Assembly: GCF_014898175.1 (NCBI RefSeq)
Contig: NZ_CP062948.1
Coordinates: forward strand, 1,550,001 to 1,614,000
Origin: Bifidobacterium lemurum
GTDB lineage: Bacteria > Actinomycetota > Actinomycetes > Actinomycetales > Bifidobacteriaceae
Direction of reading: 5' to 3'
DNA length: 64,000 bases
Shown here: positions 20,781-29,372 of the stretch, in pieces
Layout: every line of letters starts with the position of its first letter
How positions within the stretch are numbered: position 1 is the stretch's first letter
Translations under genes and position numbers: made by a program
Notes under the pieces: model-generated
The model's database searches: none
Told to the model about the DNA's origin: nothing
The model's input: only the letters and a program-made list of their open reading frames with translations

Positions 20781-21662
20781 ATGGTATCGAAAGGAAAACC
20801 GTCGCCGCGTTCGGCCGTGAAGCCGCTTCCCGACGCCCAGGTCGCGAAGCTCGCCGCCAGCCATCGTCTGGTGGATCCCACCGCGTACTATCCGACCGGC
20901 CCGCGCACGCCCAACGAGGCGGAGATCAACGCGCAGAATCCCAAAGCCACCAAACGCCTGCTGGCGGGCGTCTCCCTGGTGTTCCGCGCGAGCTGCAAAA
21001 CCAAGGCCTGGGGTCTGGAGCATGTGCCCGAAACTGGCACGTTCATCACCGCGGCCACACATGTGACCATGTTCGACGTGTTCGTGCCGATGATGAGCCT
21101 GTTCCACCAAGGTCGCCGTCCTCGCTATATGGCCAAGGCCGAGATGGCGAAGTGGCCGCTGATCGGCAAATGGTTCCAGCTTGTGGGCATGCAGCCGGTG
21201 CAGCGGCGCAGCGGCAAGGCCAAGGATATCGTCGACACCTCGATCGACATCGTCACTTCGGGCCGTCCGTTGACCGTATGGCCCGAGGGCACGGTGACGA
21301 GGGATCCACAGAAATGGCCGATGAGCATGAAGAACGGCGTGGGTATGATCGCGCTCGAATCGTCGCGTCGGCTGGGGTATCAGGTGCCGCTGTTCTGCGC
21401 GGTGACGTGGGGTGCGGCCAGCATCAACCATTGGTGGCCGTGGCCCCGCAAGAACGTGGTGATGTGCTATGACGCGGCGCTTGACTACGCCGATCTGCTG
21501 GAAGGCATGGACGGCTGGGGCGAGGAGCCGCCGGTCGAGCTCGCCGACGAACTCACGCGCCGCATCCGCGTGCGCATGACCGAGATCATGGCCGAAATCC
21601 GCGGCGAGCAGCCCCCCGACGGCGTCTGGGACTACCGCACGATGAGCCGAATCAAGGAGTAG
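20781..21662 (+). CDS. plsC: 1-acyl-sn-glycerol-3-phosphate acyltransferase (PlsC family)
   Basis: Transfers an acyl group to lysophosphatidate in phospholipid synthesis. The 293-residue protein has the acyltransferase HX4D motif as HVTMFD, the phosphate-binding WPEGTVTR block and the hydrophobic PLFCAVTWG block. The N-terminal 60 residues are polar and longer than in E. coli PlsC. Start: CACAAT (20768-20773) ends 7 nt before ATG 20781, consistent with a leaderless message; the ATG at 20772 overlaps that box. The neighbouring gpsA and ddl extend a precursor-synthesis theme. Confidence 0.88.
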   Translation: MVSKGKPSPRSAVKPLPDAQVAKLAASHRLVDPTAYYPTGPRTPNEAEINAQNPKATKRLLAGVSLVFRASCKTKAWGLEHVPETGTFITAATHVTMFDVFVPMMSLFHQGRRPRYMAKAEMAKWPLIGKWFQLVGMQPVQRRSGKAKDIVDTSIDIVTSGRPLTVWPEGTVTRDPQKWPMSMKNGVGMIALESSRRLGYQVPLFCAVTWGAASINHWWPWPRKNVVMCYDAALDYADLLEGMDGWGEEPPVELADELTRRIRVRMTEIMAEIRGEQPPDGVWDYRTMSRIKE

Positions 21663-21691
21663 GCGCCATGCTTTGGCATGGAGGGCGTGAC

Positions 21692-21803
21692 GGAGATCCT
21701 TCGACTCCGGGCTTCGCCCTCCGCTCAGGATGACGGGTGGCAGAGGCTTTCCTCGCGACGGGTGGTTTTCCCTTCGTCATGCTGAGCGAAGTCGAAGCAT
21801 CTC
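21692..21803. repeat. REP-like intergenic repeat (ATCCTTCGACTCC / GCTCAGGATGAC type)
   Basis: Two modules lie in opposite senses: GGAGATCCTTCGACTCCGG...CTCAGGATGACG (21692-21735) and CTTCGTCATGCTGAGCGAAG...GAAGCATCTC (21772-21803). The same core, (T)CAT(C/G)CTGAGCG, recurs at 40956-41060. Repeats of this sequence are common between genes in many high-GC bacteria. Confidence 0.6.
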
Positions 21804-21848
21804 ACCACCATTGACAGTCGAAGTCTTATGAAGGAGCGATGAGGCAAT

Positions 21849-21986
21849 ATGAACATTACGGTATTGGACGCCGGGGCATGGGCGGCGCCGTTGGGCGGAC
21901 AGCCCGGTGGGCTGTCCGTAGGCGACGCTGAGCGGCGGCAGTCGCGAGGCAATGTGGCAGTACCCCATGCGGAGGTGGCGCGATGA
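21849..21986 (+). CDS. Short frame duplicating the gpsA 5' end
   Basis: A 45-codon frame beginning MNITVLDAGAWAAPLGG closely copies the start of the adjacent gpsA (MSKITVLGAGAWGTSFG). At DNA level 26 of 29 bases match over the ATTACGGTATTGG-CGCCGG-GCATGGG stretch. After that the sequence diverges and contains a perfect hairpin. GAGG lies 4 nt before its ATG, and its stop overlaps the gpsA ATG (CGATGAG). It is either a decayed partial duplication or an upstream frame that couples translation to gpsA. No protein function is claimed. Confidence 0.45.
   Translation: MNITVLDAGAWAAPLGGQPGGLSVGDAERRQSRGNVAVPHAEVAR
21897..21917. repeat. Perfect 9-bp hairpin with GCCCGGTGGGC core
   Basis: GGACAGCCC and GGGCTGTCC pair perfectly around GGT. 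Hairpins with the same core occur at 53581-53605 and, with TGT as loop, at 53669-53685. Confidence 0.6.
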
Positions 21987-22981
21987 GCAAAATTACGGTA
22001 TTGGGCGCCGGAGCATGGGGTACCTCCTTCGGCCAGGTGCTGGCCGACGCCGGCAATGACGTGACCATGTGGGCCATCGAACCCGACATCGTGGAGGACA
22101 TCCGCGATCGCCGCCGTAACGAGGCGCGTCTGCCCGTCGTCGAGCAGCTGCCCGCCAATATGACCGCCACAGGCGACCGCGCCGAAGCCGTGGCCGACGC
22201 GCAGATCATCATCGTCGCCATCGCCGCCCAGTTCGCGCGTGTGGCGCTCACCGAATTCAAAGGACTCATTCCGGCCGACGCCATCGTCGTCAGCCTGATG
22301 AAAGGCATCGAACGCGGCACCAACAAGCGCATGGACGAGGTCGTGCGCGAGACGCTCGACCTGCCCGCCGACCGTTTCGCCGCCGTCTCCGGCCCGAACC
22401 TGAGCAAGGAGATCGCGCAGCGGCATCCCGCCGCCACCGTCGTGGCCTGCGAGAGCCTCGACAATGCGAGGAAGGTCGCCGAGGCCTGCACCACCGACTA
22501 TTTCAAGGCCTTCGTCACCACCGACGTGATCGGTTTGGAGATGTGCGGCTCCCTGAAGAACGTGATCGCGCTCGCCGTCGGCATGGCGCGCGGCGCGGGC
22601 TACGGCGAGAACACCGCCGCGATGATCGAGACGCGAGGGCTCGCCGAACTGACCGCTTTGGGCCAGGCGGCCGGCGCCGATCCGAAAACCTTCGCTGGAC
22701 TCGCCGGCGTGGGAGACCTCATCGCCACCTGCGGCTCCCCGCTCAGCCGCAACTACACCTTCGGCGCGAACCTCGGCAAGGGGATGAGCGTTCAGGAGGC
22801 GACCGAAGCCAGCAACGGCGTGGCCGAGGGCGTGCCCACCACGGACGCGGTCGTCGCCTTGGGCAAGGAGCTTGGCGTACCCACGCCGCTCGCCTACGCG
22901 ATGAGCCGCGTGCTGGACGAGGGCATCTCCTGCTCCCAGATGCTCACCCTGCTGTTCGGACGCGACATCACCGAGGAATAA
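21983..22981 (+). CDS. gpsA: NAD(P)H-dependent glycerol-3-phosphate dehydrogenase
   Basis: Reduces dihydroxyacetone phosphate to sn-glycerol 3-phosphate, the backbone for phospholipids. The 332-residue protein has the Rossmann motif GAGAWGTSF at 8-16. It also has VSLMKGIE, SGPNLSKEIA and the catalytic-Lys block CGSLKNVIALAVGMARG, with the C-terminal substrate domain (AGVGDLIATC, SRNYTFG). GGAGG ends 7 nt before the ATG. It lies downstream of plsC, consistent with a phospholipid precursor cluster. A terminator follows. Confidence 0.96.
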   Translation: MSKITVLGAGAWGTSFGQVLADAGNDVTMWAIEPDIVEDIRDRRRNEARLPVVEQLPANMTATGDRAEAVADAQIIIVAIAAQFARVALTEFKGLIPADAIVVSLMKGIERGTNKRMDEVVRETLDLPADRFAAVSGPNLSKEIAQRHPAATVVACESLDNARKVAEACTTDYFKAFVTTDVIGLEMCGSLKNVIALAVGMARGAGYGENTAAMIETRGLAELTALGQAAGADPKTFAGLAGVGDLIATCGSPLSRNYTFGANLGKGMSVQEATEASNGVAEGVPTTDAVVALGKELGVPTPLAYAMSRVLDEGISCSQMLTLLFGRDITEE

Positions 22982-23051
22982 CCACCCGCGCGCGTCGCCA
23001 ACCGCCCCGACCCACGGTGATCCAGCCTGGGCCGGGGCGGTCGCATATGGG

Positions 23052-23088
23052 CGGAACCGCCGCGAGAGGAAGGTTCCGGCGGTTTTTC
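23052..23088 (+). terminator. Terminator of gpsA
   Basis: GGAACCGCCG can pair with CGGCGGT (or GGAACC with GGTTCC), followed by TTTTTCTG. It lies 70-110 bp after the gpsA stop and before ddl. Confidence 0.65.
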
Positions 23089-23181
23089 TGTGCGCATCCG
23101 CGCGCGGGAAATCCCATGGACATGACGATGTGCATAATAAAGACTGGTCGACAATGGTCCGGTAGAAACGAGGGAAACGAT

Positions 23182-24270
23182 ATGGCCAAGAAGCGCGTGA
23201 TGGTGTTGTACGGCGGCAGGTCCGACGAGCATTCGATCTCCTGCATCTCCGCCTCCGGAGTGCTGAAGGCGATCGACACCGAGCGTTTCGAGCCGATCGC
23301 GGTGGGCATCACCAAGTCCGGGCAGTGGATCGTCGGCGGCGAGGATCCACGCGGTTGGGATTTGAGCGGCGGTGTTTTGCCGACCGTCGAGGTGACGCCC
23401 GACTGCCGGCCGGTGACGCTTGACGTGACGCGTGGACGGGACGGCTTCATGCCGATCGGACATGTCGATGTCGTGTTCCCCGTGCTGCATGGTCCGTACG
23501 GCGAGGACGGCACGTTGCAGGGGCTGCTGGAGATGATGGACGTGCCGTATGTGGGTTGCGGCGTGTTCGCCTCGGCCGCCTGCATGGACAAGCATTACAC
23601 CAAGATCCTGCTCGCCGCGGCCGGCATTCCCGTCGCGCCCGGCATCACCGTGGACGCCCGCGCCTATGACGAGTCCAATGCCGACGCGCTGCTCGCCCGG
23701 GTCGAGGAGGCCGGACTGCGCTATCCGGTGTTCGTCAAACCCTCGCGTGCGGGTTCGAGTTTCGGGGTGACCAAGGTGGAATCCGCGGACGCCGAAGCGA
23801 TGGCCGCCGCCGTGGCCGAGGCCGGCCGGCATGACTGGAAGGTGCTGGTGGAGCAGGGAATCGACGCGCGCGAGATCGAATGCGCGGTGCTGTGCCCCAA
23901 GCCGGGCGACGAGCCGATGACCTCCTGGCCGGGCGAGATCGTGCTCGACCGTGAAGGAAACGACCAGTTCTACGATTTCGATTCCAAATACATGGACAAC
24001 ACCGCGAGCCACGTCGAAGTGCCGGCCAATCTGCCCGAGGACATGCTGCGGCGGGTGCGCGAGGTGGCGGCCAAGGCGTTCCTCGCCGTCGACGCAGCGG
24101 GATTGAGCCGTGTGGACACCTTCGTGACCCCCGATGGCGAGGTGATGGTCAACGAGATCAACACGCTGCCCGGATTCACGCCGATCTCGCTGTATCCCAA
24201 GGCCTGGGAGGCGAACGGTCTGAAGTACGCCGACCTGATCACCACGCTGATCGAGGGCGTGGCGCGCTGA
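23182..24270 (+). CDS. ddl: D-alanine--D-alanine ligase
   Basis: Joins two D-Ala for the peptidoglycan stem peptide in an ATP-grasp reaction. The 362-residue protein has N-terminal VLYGGRSDEHSIS, FPVLHGPYGEDGTLQG, the ATP-binding FVKPSRAGSSFGV and the metal site VNEINTLPGFTPISLYPK. The Tyr of SLYP and the FDSKYM loop follow the D-Ala-D-Ala type, so no vancomycin-type specificity is indicated. ATG 23182 is preceded by GAGGGAA. The gene is monocistronic. Confidence 0.95.
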   Translation: MAKKRVMVLYGGRSDEHSISCISASGVLKAIDTERFEPIAVGITKSGQWIVGGEDPRGWDLSGGVLPTVEVTPDCRPVTLDVTRGRDGFMPIGHVDVVFPVLHGPYGEDGTLQGLLEMMDVPYVGCGVFASAACMDKHYTKILLAAAGIPVAPGITVDARAYDESNADALLARVEEAGLRYPVFVKPSRAGSSFGVTKVESADAEAMAAAVAEAGRHDWKVLVEQGIDAREIECAVLCPKPGDEPMTSWPGEIVLDREGNDQFYDFDSKYMDNTASHVEVPANLPEDMLRRVREVAAKAFLAVDAAGLSRVDTFVTPDGEVMVNEINTLPGFTPISLYPKAWEANGLKYADLITTLIEGVAR

Positions 24271-24449
24271 CGCACGGAGCCGCCGGCCCCGGCTCTCCGT
24301 GCGACTTTTCCGCACATGAACCGCACACCCGCACATTGGTCGGATTGGCGCAATGACGGTCTTTCGCGCGTTTTCATGTGCGATTCGCGCCGATTCGGCG
24401 CGATTAGAGGGTCGCACGGACGGCATCCGGGTTGTCGTCCGTGCGACCG
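24271..24449. repeat. Intergenic paired-hairpin element, family A copy 2
   Basis: It starts directly after the ddl stop. A left hairpin (GCACGGAGCCG with CGGCTCTCCGTGC) is followed by TTTTCCGCACATGAACCGCAC, a central region of about 100 bp, and a right hairpin (GGTCGCACGGAC with GTCCGTGCGACC). The left hairpin plus TTTT may also terminate ddl. Confidence 0.62.
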
Positions 24450-24578
24450 GAATTCCATCAACGTCCGCCTTCCATTCACCATGACGCCATCGTGACGTTA
24501 ACCTGCGCCCCTAGTCTCTATCGCGGACCGTGGCGGCAATCCGCCGCCGGTCCCGAATCGATAGAGATAGGAATAGCA

Positions 24579-25727
24579 ATGAATTCCCTGCGTAAGATCG
24601 CCGTCGGCTCCCTTGCCGCCATGCTCGCCGTCGCCATGGGCGCCTGCGGATCGGCCGCCGCCGGCGGTGAGGCCAACACCGCAAACGTGAACGAACAGTA
24701 CGCCTCCGCCACCTCGCTCGCCGACTTCGGCACGATGGAGGACCTCGAGAAGGCCGCCGAAGAGGAAGGCGCGCTCAACGTCATCGCCCTGCCGCACGAC
24801 TGGGCCAACTACGGCAACATCATCGAGAACTTCAAGAAGAAGTATCCGAACATCACCGTCACCGAGCTCAACCCGAACGCCTCCTCCAAGGAGGAGATCG
24901 ACGCCGCCACCACCAATAAGGGCACGGACGCCGCCCCCGATGTGTTCGACCTCGGCCAGTCCGTCGCCGCCACCAGCACCGACAACTTCGCCGCCTACAA
25001 GGTGCAGGCATGGGATTCGATCCCCGACTCCGCCAAGGACGCCGACGGCCTGTACTACGCCGACTACACCGGCATCATGTCGATCGGCTGGAACAAAGAC
25101 AAGTACGGCGACATCGACAGCCTCGACGACCTGCTCGACCCGAAGTTCGCCGGCACCGTGGCCCTCAACGGCAAGCCCGCCGAGGCCGGTGCCGCGTTCA
25201 ACGGCTTCCTGATGGTCAACGCCCTTTCCGGCGGCGACCTCGACGACACCCAGCCCGGCCTCGACTTCTTCAAGAAGCTCAAGGACGCCGGCAACCTCAC
25301 CCAAGTGGACGTGACCAACGGCACCATCGACTCCGGCCAGACCGGCGTCGTCTTCGACTGGACCTACAACCAGGCCTCCTACCAGTCCGACCTCAAGGAG
25401 AAGGGCGTGACCTGGGAGTACAAGACCTTCCCCGAGGCCCAGGTCGTGAGCTACTACAATCAGGCCATCAACAAAGACGCGCCGCATCCGGCCGCCGCCC
25501 GCCTGTGGATGGAATACCTGTACACCGCCGAAGCCCAGAACGAATGGCTCGCCGGCGGCGCCAGCCCGATCCTGATCGACAAGATGCAGGAGGACGGCAC
25601 GGTCGACCAGGACGCGCTCGCCTCCTCCACCACCGTCGAAGGCGACCCGATCTCCTACACCAACGATCAGGCCTCCACCATCACCGAATGGCTGCAGAAC
25701 AACTGGGACTCCACCATCGGCAACTGA
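24579..25727 (+). CDS. ABC importer substrate-binding lipoprotein (polyamine/iron-type)
   Basis: A 382-residue extracytoplasmic binding protein with lipobox VAMGAC, lipidated at Cys23. The remainder has the two-lobe fold of the spermidine/putrescine-ferric iron-type cluster (ALNVIALPHDWANYGNIIENFKKKYP, DVFDLGQSV, YTGIMSIGWNKDKYG, GQTGVVFDWTYN). The first half resembles binding proteins for polyamines, phosphonates or iron; the ligand cannot be settled. It is followed by two permeases and an ATPase, a complete importer. A gap of 364 bp containing a minisatellite separates it from the first permease, while the other three genes are tightly packed. Confidence 0.85.
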   Translation: MNSLRKIAVGSLAAMLAVAMGACGSAAAGGEANTANVNEQYASATSLADFGTMEDLEKAAEEEGALNVIALPHDWANYGNIIENFKKKYPNITVTELNPNASSKEEIDAATTNKGTDAAPDVFDLGQSVAATSTDNFAAYKVQAWDSIPDSAKDADGLYYADYTGIMSIGWNKDKYGDIDSLDDLLDPKFAGTVALNGKPAEAGAAFNGFLMVNALSGGDLDDTQPGLDFFKKLKDAGNLTQVDVTNGTIDSGQTGVVFDWTYNQASYQSDLKEKGVTWEYKTFPEAQVVSYYNQAINKDAPHPAAARLWMEYLYTAEAQNEWLAGGASPILIDKMQEDGTVDQDALASSTTVEGDPISYTNDQASTITEWLQNNWDSTIGN

Positions 25728-25923
25728 GCCGCGACACATCCCCAAGCTCCGACGTCCGCCGCAAGACGGGGCCGGAGCGGGAACGCTCGGCCCCGCCCAC
25801 GGTCCGGCTCCACCTTCGTCCGATGCGAGACGCGGGTCTTGCAGAGGACATCCCGCTCCTGACGAAGCCCGGAGCACCGTCGCGCCGCCGTCGGACGGCG
25901 GACGACCGCCCATCCGGTGGAGC

Positions 25924-26054
25924 GGCGGACGGTCCGTTTTGCCAGATGATGGACGGTCCGGTCCGTTTTGCCTGATGGCGGATGGTTTGGTCCGTCTTGT
26001 CTGATGGCGGACGGTTTGGTCTGTTTTGCCTGATGACGGGCGGTCCGGTCCGCC
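25924..26054. repeat. Minisatellite of about 29 bp between binding-protein and permease genes
   Basis: About four and a half imperfect units of GGACGGTCCGGTCCGTTTTG plus CCTGATGGC occur head to tail. Each unit holds a small GGACCG/CGGTCC-type dyad followed by TTTTG. The 5' part of the same gap (25745-25800) has a GC-rich hairpin (GGGGCCG...CGGCCCC). Confidence 0.75.
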
Positions 26055-26091
26055 GAAAGACCGCTTGACGGAACCCAACGATAGGACAGAT

Positions 26092-27033
26092 ATGAGTAGT
26101 AGCAACGCATTTTCCACACAGGGCGCGGCCGTCGCGCGCCGCACGCCCATCCCACCGCCGTCGGCCCTGCCTGCCGTGGTGTCGCGCCACCGCAAGGAGC
26201 TCGGCACCCTGGGCGTGACGGTTCCGTTCTTCGCCTACACGGCCTGCTTCCTCCTCGCGCCCACGCTGATCGTCGTATTCGGCGCATTCTCGTCCGCGGA
26301 CGGCGGCTTCACGCTCGCCAACTTCCGTCGGCTGGCCGAGCCCAACACCCTCGCCGCCTTCGGCACGTCGGTGCTCGTCTCCGTGCTCTCCGCCCTGATC
26401 GGCTCGATGGTGGGCGCGCTCGCCTCCTACGCGTTGGTGATCGGCTCGCGGCCGAACGGACTGGCGCGTCGGCTGATCGGCGCGATCTCATCCGTGCTCG
26501 CGCAGTTCGGCGGCGTGATGCTCGCCTTCGCGTTCATCGCCACCCTCGGCATCAACGGCGTGGGCACCATGCTGTTGCAGCAGCTGTTCGGCCTGACCGT
26601 GAACCCCAATTGGCTGAGCTCGATGCCCGGGCTGGTGACGATCTACAGCTACTTCCAGATTCCGCTGATGATCATCATCTTCCTGCCGGCCGTCGATTCC
26701 ATGCTGCCCCAGTGGCGAGAGGCGGCCGAATCGTTGGGCGGCGACACTTGGCAGTATTGGACGCGCGTGGCCGGGCCGATTCTGGCGCCCCGCTTCGTCT
26801 CCTCCTTCCTGCTGCTGTTCGCCAACGCGTTCTCCGCCTATGCGACCGCGGCCGCGCTGTTCTCGCAGCGTTCGATCCTCGTGCCGCTGATGATCCAAGG
26901 CGCGATGCGCAATGAGATGGACGTGAACCAGCAGGGTTTCGCCCAAGTGCTGGCGTTCGCGATGGTCGTGGTCGTGGCCCTCGCGATGCTGCTCAGCCAT
27001 GCCGTGGAAAGGAGGGCCGGACGATGGCAGTGA
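26092..27033 (+). CDS. ABC importer permease 1
   Basis: The 313-residue inner-membrane protein has a polar 45-residue N-terminus and six predicted helices. The cytoplasmic EAA loop is EAAESLGGDTWQYWTRVAGPI (about 217-237), which docks to the ATPase. It belongs to the PotB/CysTW-like family. ATG 26092 is chosen because upstream residues are minisatellite-derived; the ribosome-binding site is weak (ATAGGACAGAT). The stop overlaps the next gene by 10 nt. Confidence 0.88.
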   Translation: MSSSNAFSTQGAAVARRTPIPPPSALPAVVSRHRKELGTLGVTVPFFAYTACFLLAPTLIVVFGAFSSADGGFTLANFRRLAEPNTLAAFGTSVLVSVLSALIGSMVGALASYALVIGSRPNGLARRLIGAISSVLAQFGGVMLAFAFIATLGINGVGTMLLQQLFGLTVNPNWLSSMPGLVTIYSYFQIPLMIIIFLPAVDSMLPQWREAAESLGGDTWQYWTRVAGPILAPRFVSSFLLLFANAFSAYATAAALFSQRSILVPLMIQGAMRNEMDVNQQGFAQVLAFAMVVVVALAMLLSHAVERRAGRWQ

Positions 27034-27962
27034 CGCACGCATCATCCGCGATGCCCAAGCGGAACGAATCTTCCGGGGCGGACGGGGCGGCCGTGATCGG
27101 TTCGACGAGCGCGACGGCGCAGGCCGCGCCGAAACCGCCGCAGCTGCGTGCCGCGCGCATCCGCCGGCAGAACATCATCAAAACGGTCGTGCTCAGCCTG
27201 ACCATGCTGTTCCTGTTCATCCCACTGGCGGCCATGTTTCTGTTCACCGTACGCCACCCGCTCTCCGGGCGGTGGAGTCTCGACGCATGGCGCGCGATCT
27301 TCACCGGCGACGGCTCCTCGCTCGGCGCCGACCTGACCGTGCTGTGGCAGGGACTCGGCTCATCGCTGGGACTGTGCGCCGTGACCGTGGCGCTTATGCT
27401 GGCGCTGATGGTGCCGACGATGGTCATCGTGCATATCCGCTCGCGCCGGCTGGAACGCGCCATCGAATGGGTCGCCACCCTGCCGCTGACCATCCCCGCC
27501 ATCGTGCTGGTCGTCGGACTCGGCCCCATCTACCGCTGGTTGTCCGCGGACCTGTTGAGCACCAAACCGATCTGGCTGTGCTTCGCCTACGTGATTCTGG
27601 TCATGCCGTTCGCCTTCCGCGCGCTCGCCGTGGGACTCAACTCCATCGACGTGAAGACGCTGGTCGAAGCCTCACGCTCGCTCGGCGCCTCATGGCCGCG
27701 CGTGTTCCTGCGCGTGCTCATCCCGAACCTGTGGCAGTCCATCCTTTCCGCCTCGTTCATCTCCATCGCCGTCGTGCTGGGCGAATACACCGTCGCCTCG
27801 CTGCTCGGACGCATGAACCTGCAGGTCGCGCTCTACCAGCTCGGCCAATCCAACTCGCAGATCTCCACCGCCATGTCGTTGCTGGCCCTGGTGTTCGGCG
27901 TGATCCTGCTCGTGGCGCTCGACCTTATCTCCGGGGCGATGCGCCGTTCCAAAGAACAATGA
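27024..27962 (+). CDS. ABC importer permease 2
   Basis: The 312-residue permease partner (PotC-like) has a 45-residue polar N-terminus followed by six predicted helices. The EAA loop is EASRSLGASWPRVFLRVLIPN (about 213-233). It starts within the end of the previous gene, with AAAGGAGGG upstream, so the two permeases are translationally coupled and probably form a heterodimer. The ATPase gene follows after 18 nt. Confidence 0.9.
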   Translation: MAVTHASSAMPKRNESSGADGAAVIGSTSATAQAAPKPPQLRAARIRRQNIIKTVVLSLTMLFLFIPLAAMFLFTVRHPLSGRWSLDAWRAIFTGDGSSLGADLTVLWQGLGSSLGLCAVTVALMLALMVPTMVIVHIRSRRLERAIEWVATLPLTIPAIVLVVGLGPIYRWLSADLLSTKPIWLCFAYVILVMPFAFRALAVGLNSIDVKTLVEASRSLGASWPRVFLRVLIPNLWQSILSASFISIAVVLGEYTVASLLGRMNLQVALYQLGQSNSQISTAMSLLALVFGVILLVALDLISGAMRRSKEQ

Positions 27963-27980
27963 ACAATGAAGGGTAAACCC

Positions 27981-29174
27981 ATGTCTCTCGCAGAACAGAA
28001 AGCCGTCGTCGCGCACACCGCCGACGTGTTCGAGCCGGCCGTGGCCGACGGCGACATCGTGACCAAAGCCGCCAAAGCCGTGCTCAAGGAATCCAGCGAA
28101 CGCGGCGGCGGCATCCAGATGATGAACGTCGACAAAATCTACCCCGGGTCCTCGGTCAAAGCGCTCGACGGGTTCAACCTCGACATCAAACCCGGCGAGA
28201 TGGTCGTGCTGCTCGGCGGGTCCGGCTGCGGCAAATCCACCGCGCTGCGCTCGCTGGCCGGGCTCGAGGACATCCAGGCCGGTCGCATTCTGGTCGGCGG
28301 ACAGGATGTGACCGCCACGCCGGTGAACAAGCGCGAGATGGCCATGGTGTTCCAGTCCTACTCGCTGTTCCCCCATATGACCGCCCTGCAGAACGTCGAA
28401 TTCGGGCTTGAGGTGCGCGGCGTGCCCAAGGCCGAACGCCGACGCATCGCCGGCGAGAAGCTGGAACTGGTGGGTCTGTCCGATCAGGCGAACAAATACA
28501 CGCAGCAGATGTCCGGCGGACAGCAGCAGCGAGTGGCGCTGGCCCGCGCGCTCGCCGTCCATCCACGCGTGCTGCTGCTTGACGAGCCGCTGAGCGCGCT
28601 GGACGCGAAGGTGCGCGTGCAGCTGCGCGACGAGATTCGCCGCATCCAACTCGAAACCGGCACCACCACCGTGTTCGTGACCCATGACCAGGAGGAGGCG
28701 CTGGCCGTGGCCGACCGCATCGGCGTGATGAACCATGGTCGCATCGAGCAGATCGCCGCGCCGAAAACGCTGTACCAGCGTCCGGAAACCGAATATGTGG
28801 CGACATTCATCGGCTTGACCAACCGCCTGCCCGGCGTGTCGAACGGTGGCGAGGCGGTGGTGTTCGGGCAGCGCGTGCCGTTGATCGAAGGTTCCCGCAA
28901 GGGTGGCAGCGTCACCGTGCTCGTGCGCCCCGAATCGTTGACGCTGAGCGGCCGATCGCATGTGGGGGAGCGCGGCCGTGTGGAGGCGGTGCATTTCCTC
29001 GGGGCGCTGGCCCGCGTCGATGTGGTGATCACCTCGGGCGAGTACCAGCGGTGGAACGACGGCGAGCAGCTGCGCGCCACGGTGCAGCTGCCGGCCAACG
29101 ACCTGCCCGCGGGACTGGCGGTCGGCTCCGAGGTGGTGGTCGCGCCGCGGCCGGTGGCGGCGTTGGCGGTCTGA
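27981..29174 (+). CDS. ABC importer ATPase (PotA/FbpC type)
   Basis: The 397-residue ATPase powers the importer. Walker A is GGSGCGKST, the Q-loop lies in MVFQSYSLFPH, the signature is MSGGQQQR, Walker B is LLLDEPLSALD, and the H-loop is in VTHDQEEAL. A C-terminal TOBE-type domain (about 275-397, including VLVRPESLTLSG) is typical of the polyamine/iron/sugar families. The N-terminus is about 40 residues longer than usual (EQKAVVAHTADVFEP). ATG 27981 follows AAGGG by 7 nt; the ATG at 27966 lacks a site. It is the last gene of the importer operon. Confidence 0.93.
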   Translation: MSLAEQKAVVAHTADVFEPAVADGDIVTKAAKAVLKESSERGGGIQMMNVDKIYPGSSVKALDGFNLDIKPGEMVVLLGGSGCGKSTALRSLAGLEDIQAGRILVGGQDVTATPVNKREMAMVFQSYSLFPHMTALQNVEFGLEVRGVPKAERRRIAGEKLELVGLSDQANKYTQQMSGGQQQRVALARALAVHPRVLLLDEPLSALDAKVRVQLRDEIRRIQLETGTTTVFVTHDQEEALAVADRIGVMNHGRIEQIAAPKTLYQRPETEYVATFIGLTNRLPGVSNGGEAVVFGQRVPLIEGSRKGGSVTVLVRPESLTLSGRSHVGERGRVEAVHFLGALARVDVVITSGEYQRWNDGEQLRATVQLPANDLPAGLAVGSEVVVAPRPVAALAV

Positions 29175-29182
29175 GGGGCTGG

Positions 29183-29352
29183 GGTCGCACGGAGCTCGCC
29201 TCCGTATCCGCCCGTGCGACTTTTCCTCACACGAACGCACAATCTCACATCGCGACAAACGGCGGAATCGCACCGTTTTAACGAATCAATGTGCGGTTGG
29301 GGGAGAAAATAGGGTCGCACGGACGGGTGGGGCAGGGCCGTTCGTGCGACCC
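29183..29352. repeat. Intergenic paired-hairpin element, family A copy 3
   Basis: The left hairpin (GTCGCACGG with CCGTGCGAC, then TTTTCCTCACACGAACGCAC) and right hairpin (GGTCGCACGGAC with GTTCGTGCGACC) flank about 75 bp. It has the same orientation as copy 2, so copies 2 and 3 bracket the ABC importer operon. The -10 box of the next gene begins 8 bp after it. Confidence 0.62.
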
Positions 29353-29372
29353 CACACATTACAATGGCCCTC

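Noticed and set aside
22543-23181. A long upstream extension of the ddl frame.
   Set aside because: It lies within gpsA in another frame and crosses a terminator; Ddl proteins start at the ATG at 23182, which has a ribosome-binding site.
18286-29352. CRISPR array, because similar repeats recur.
   Set aside because: The copies are 5-6 kb apart, 170-190 bp long with internal dyads, and there are no regularly spaced short repeats with unique spacers and no cas genes.
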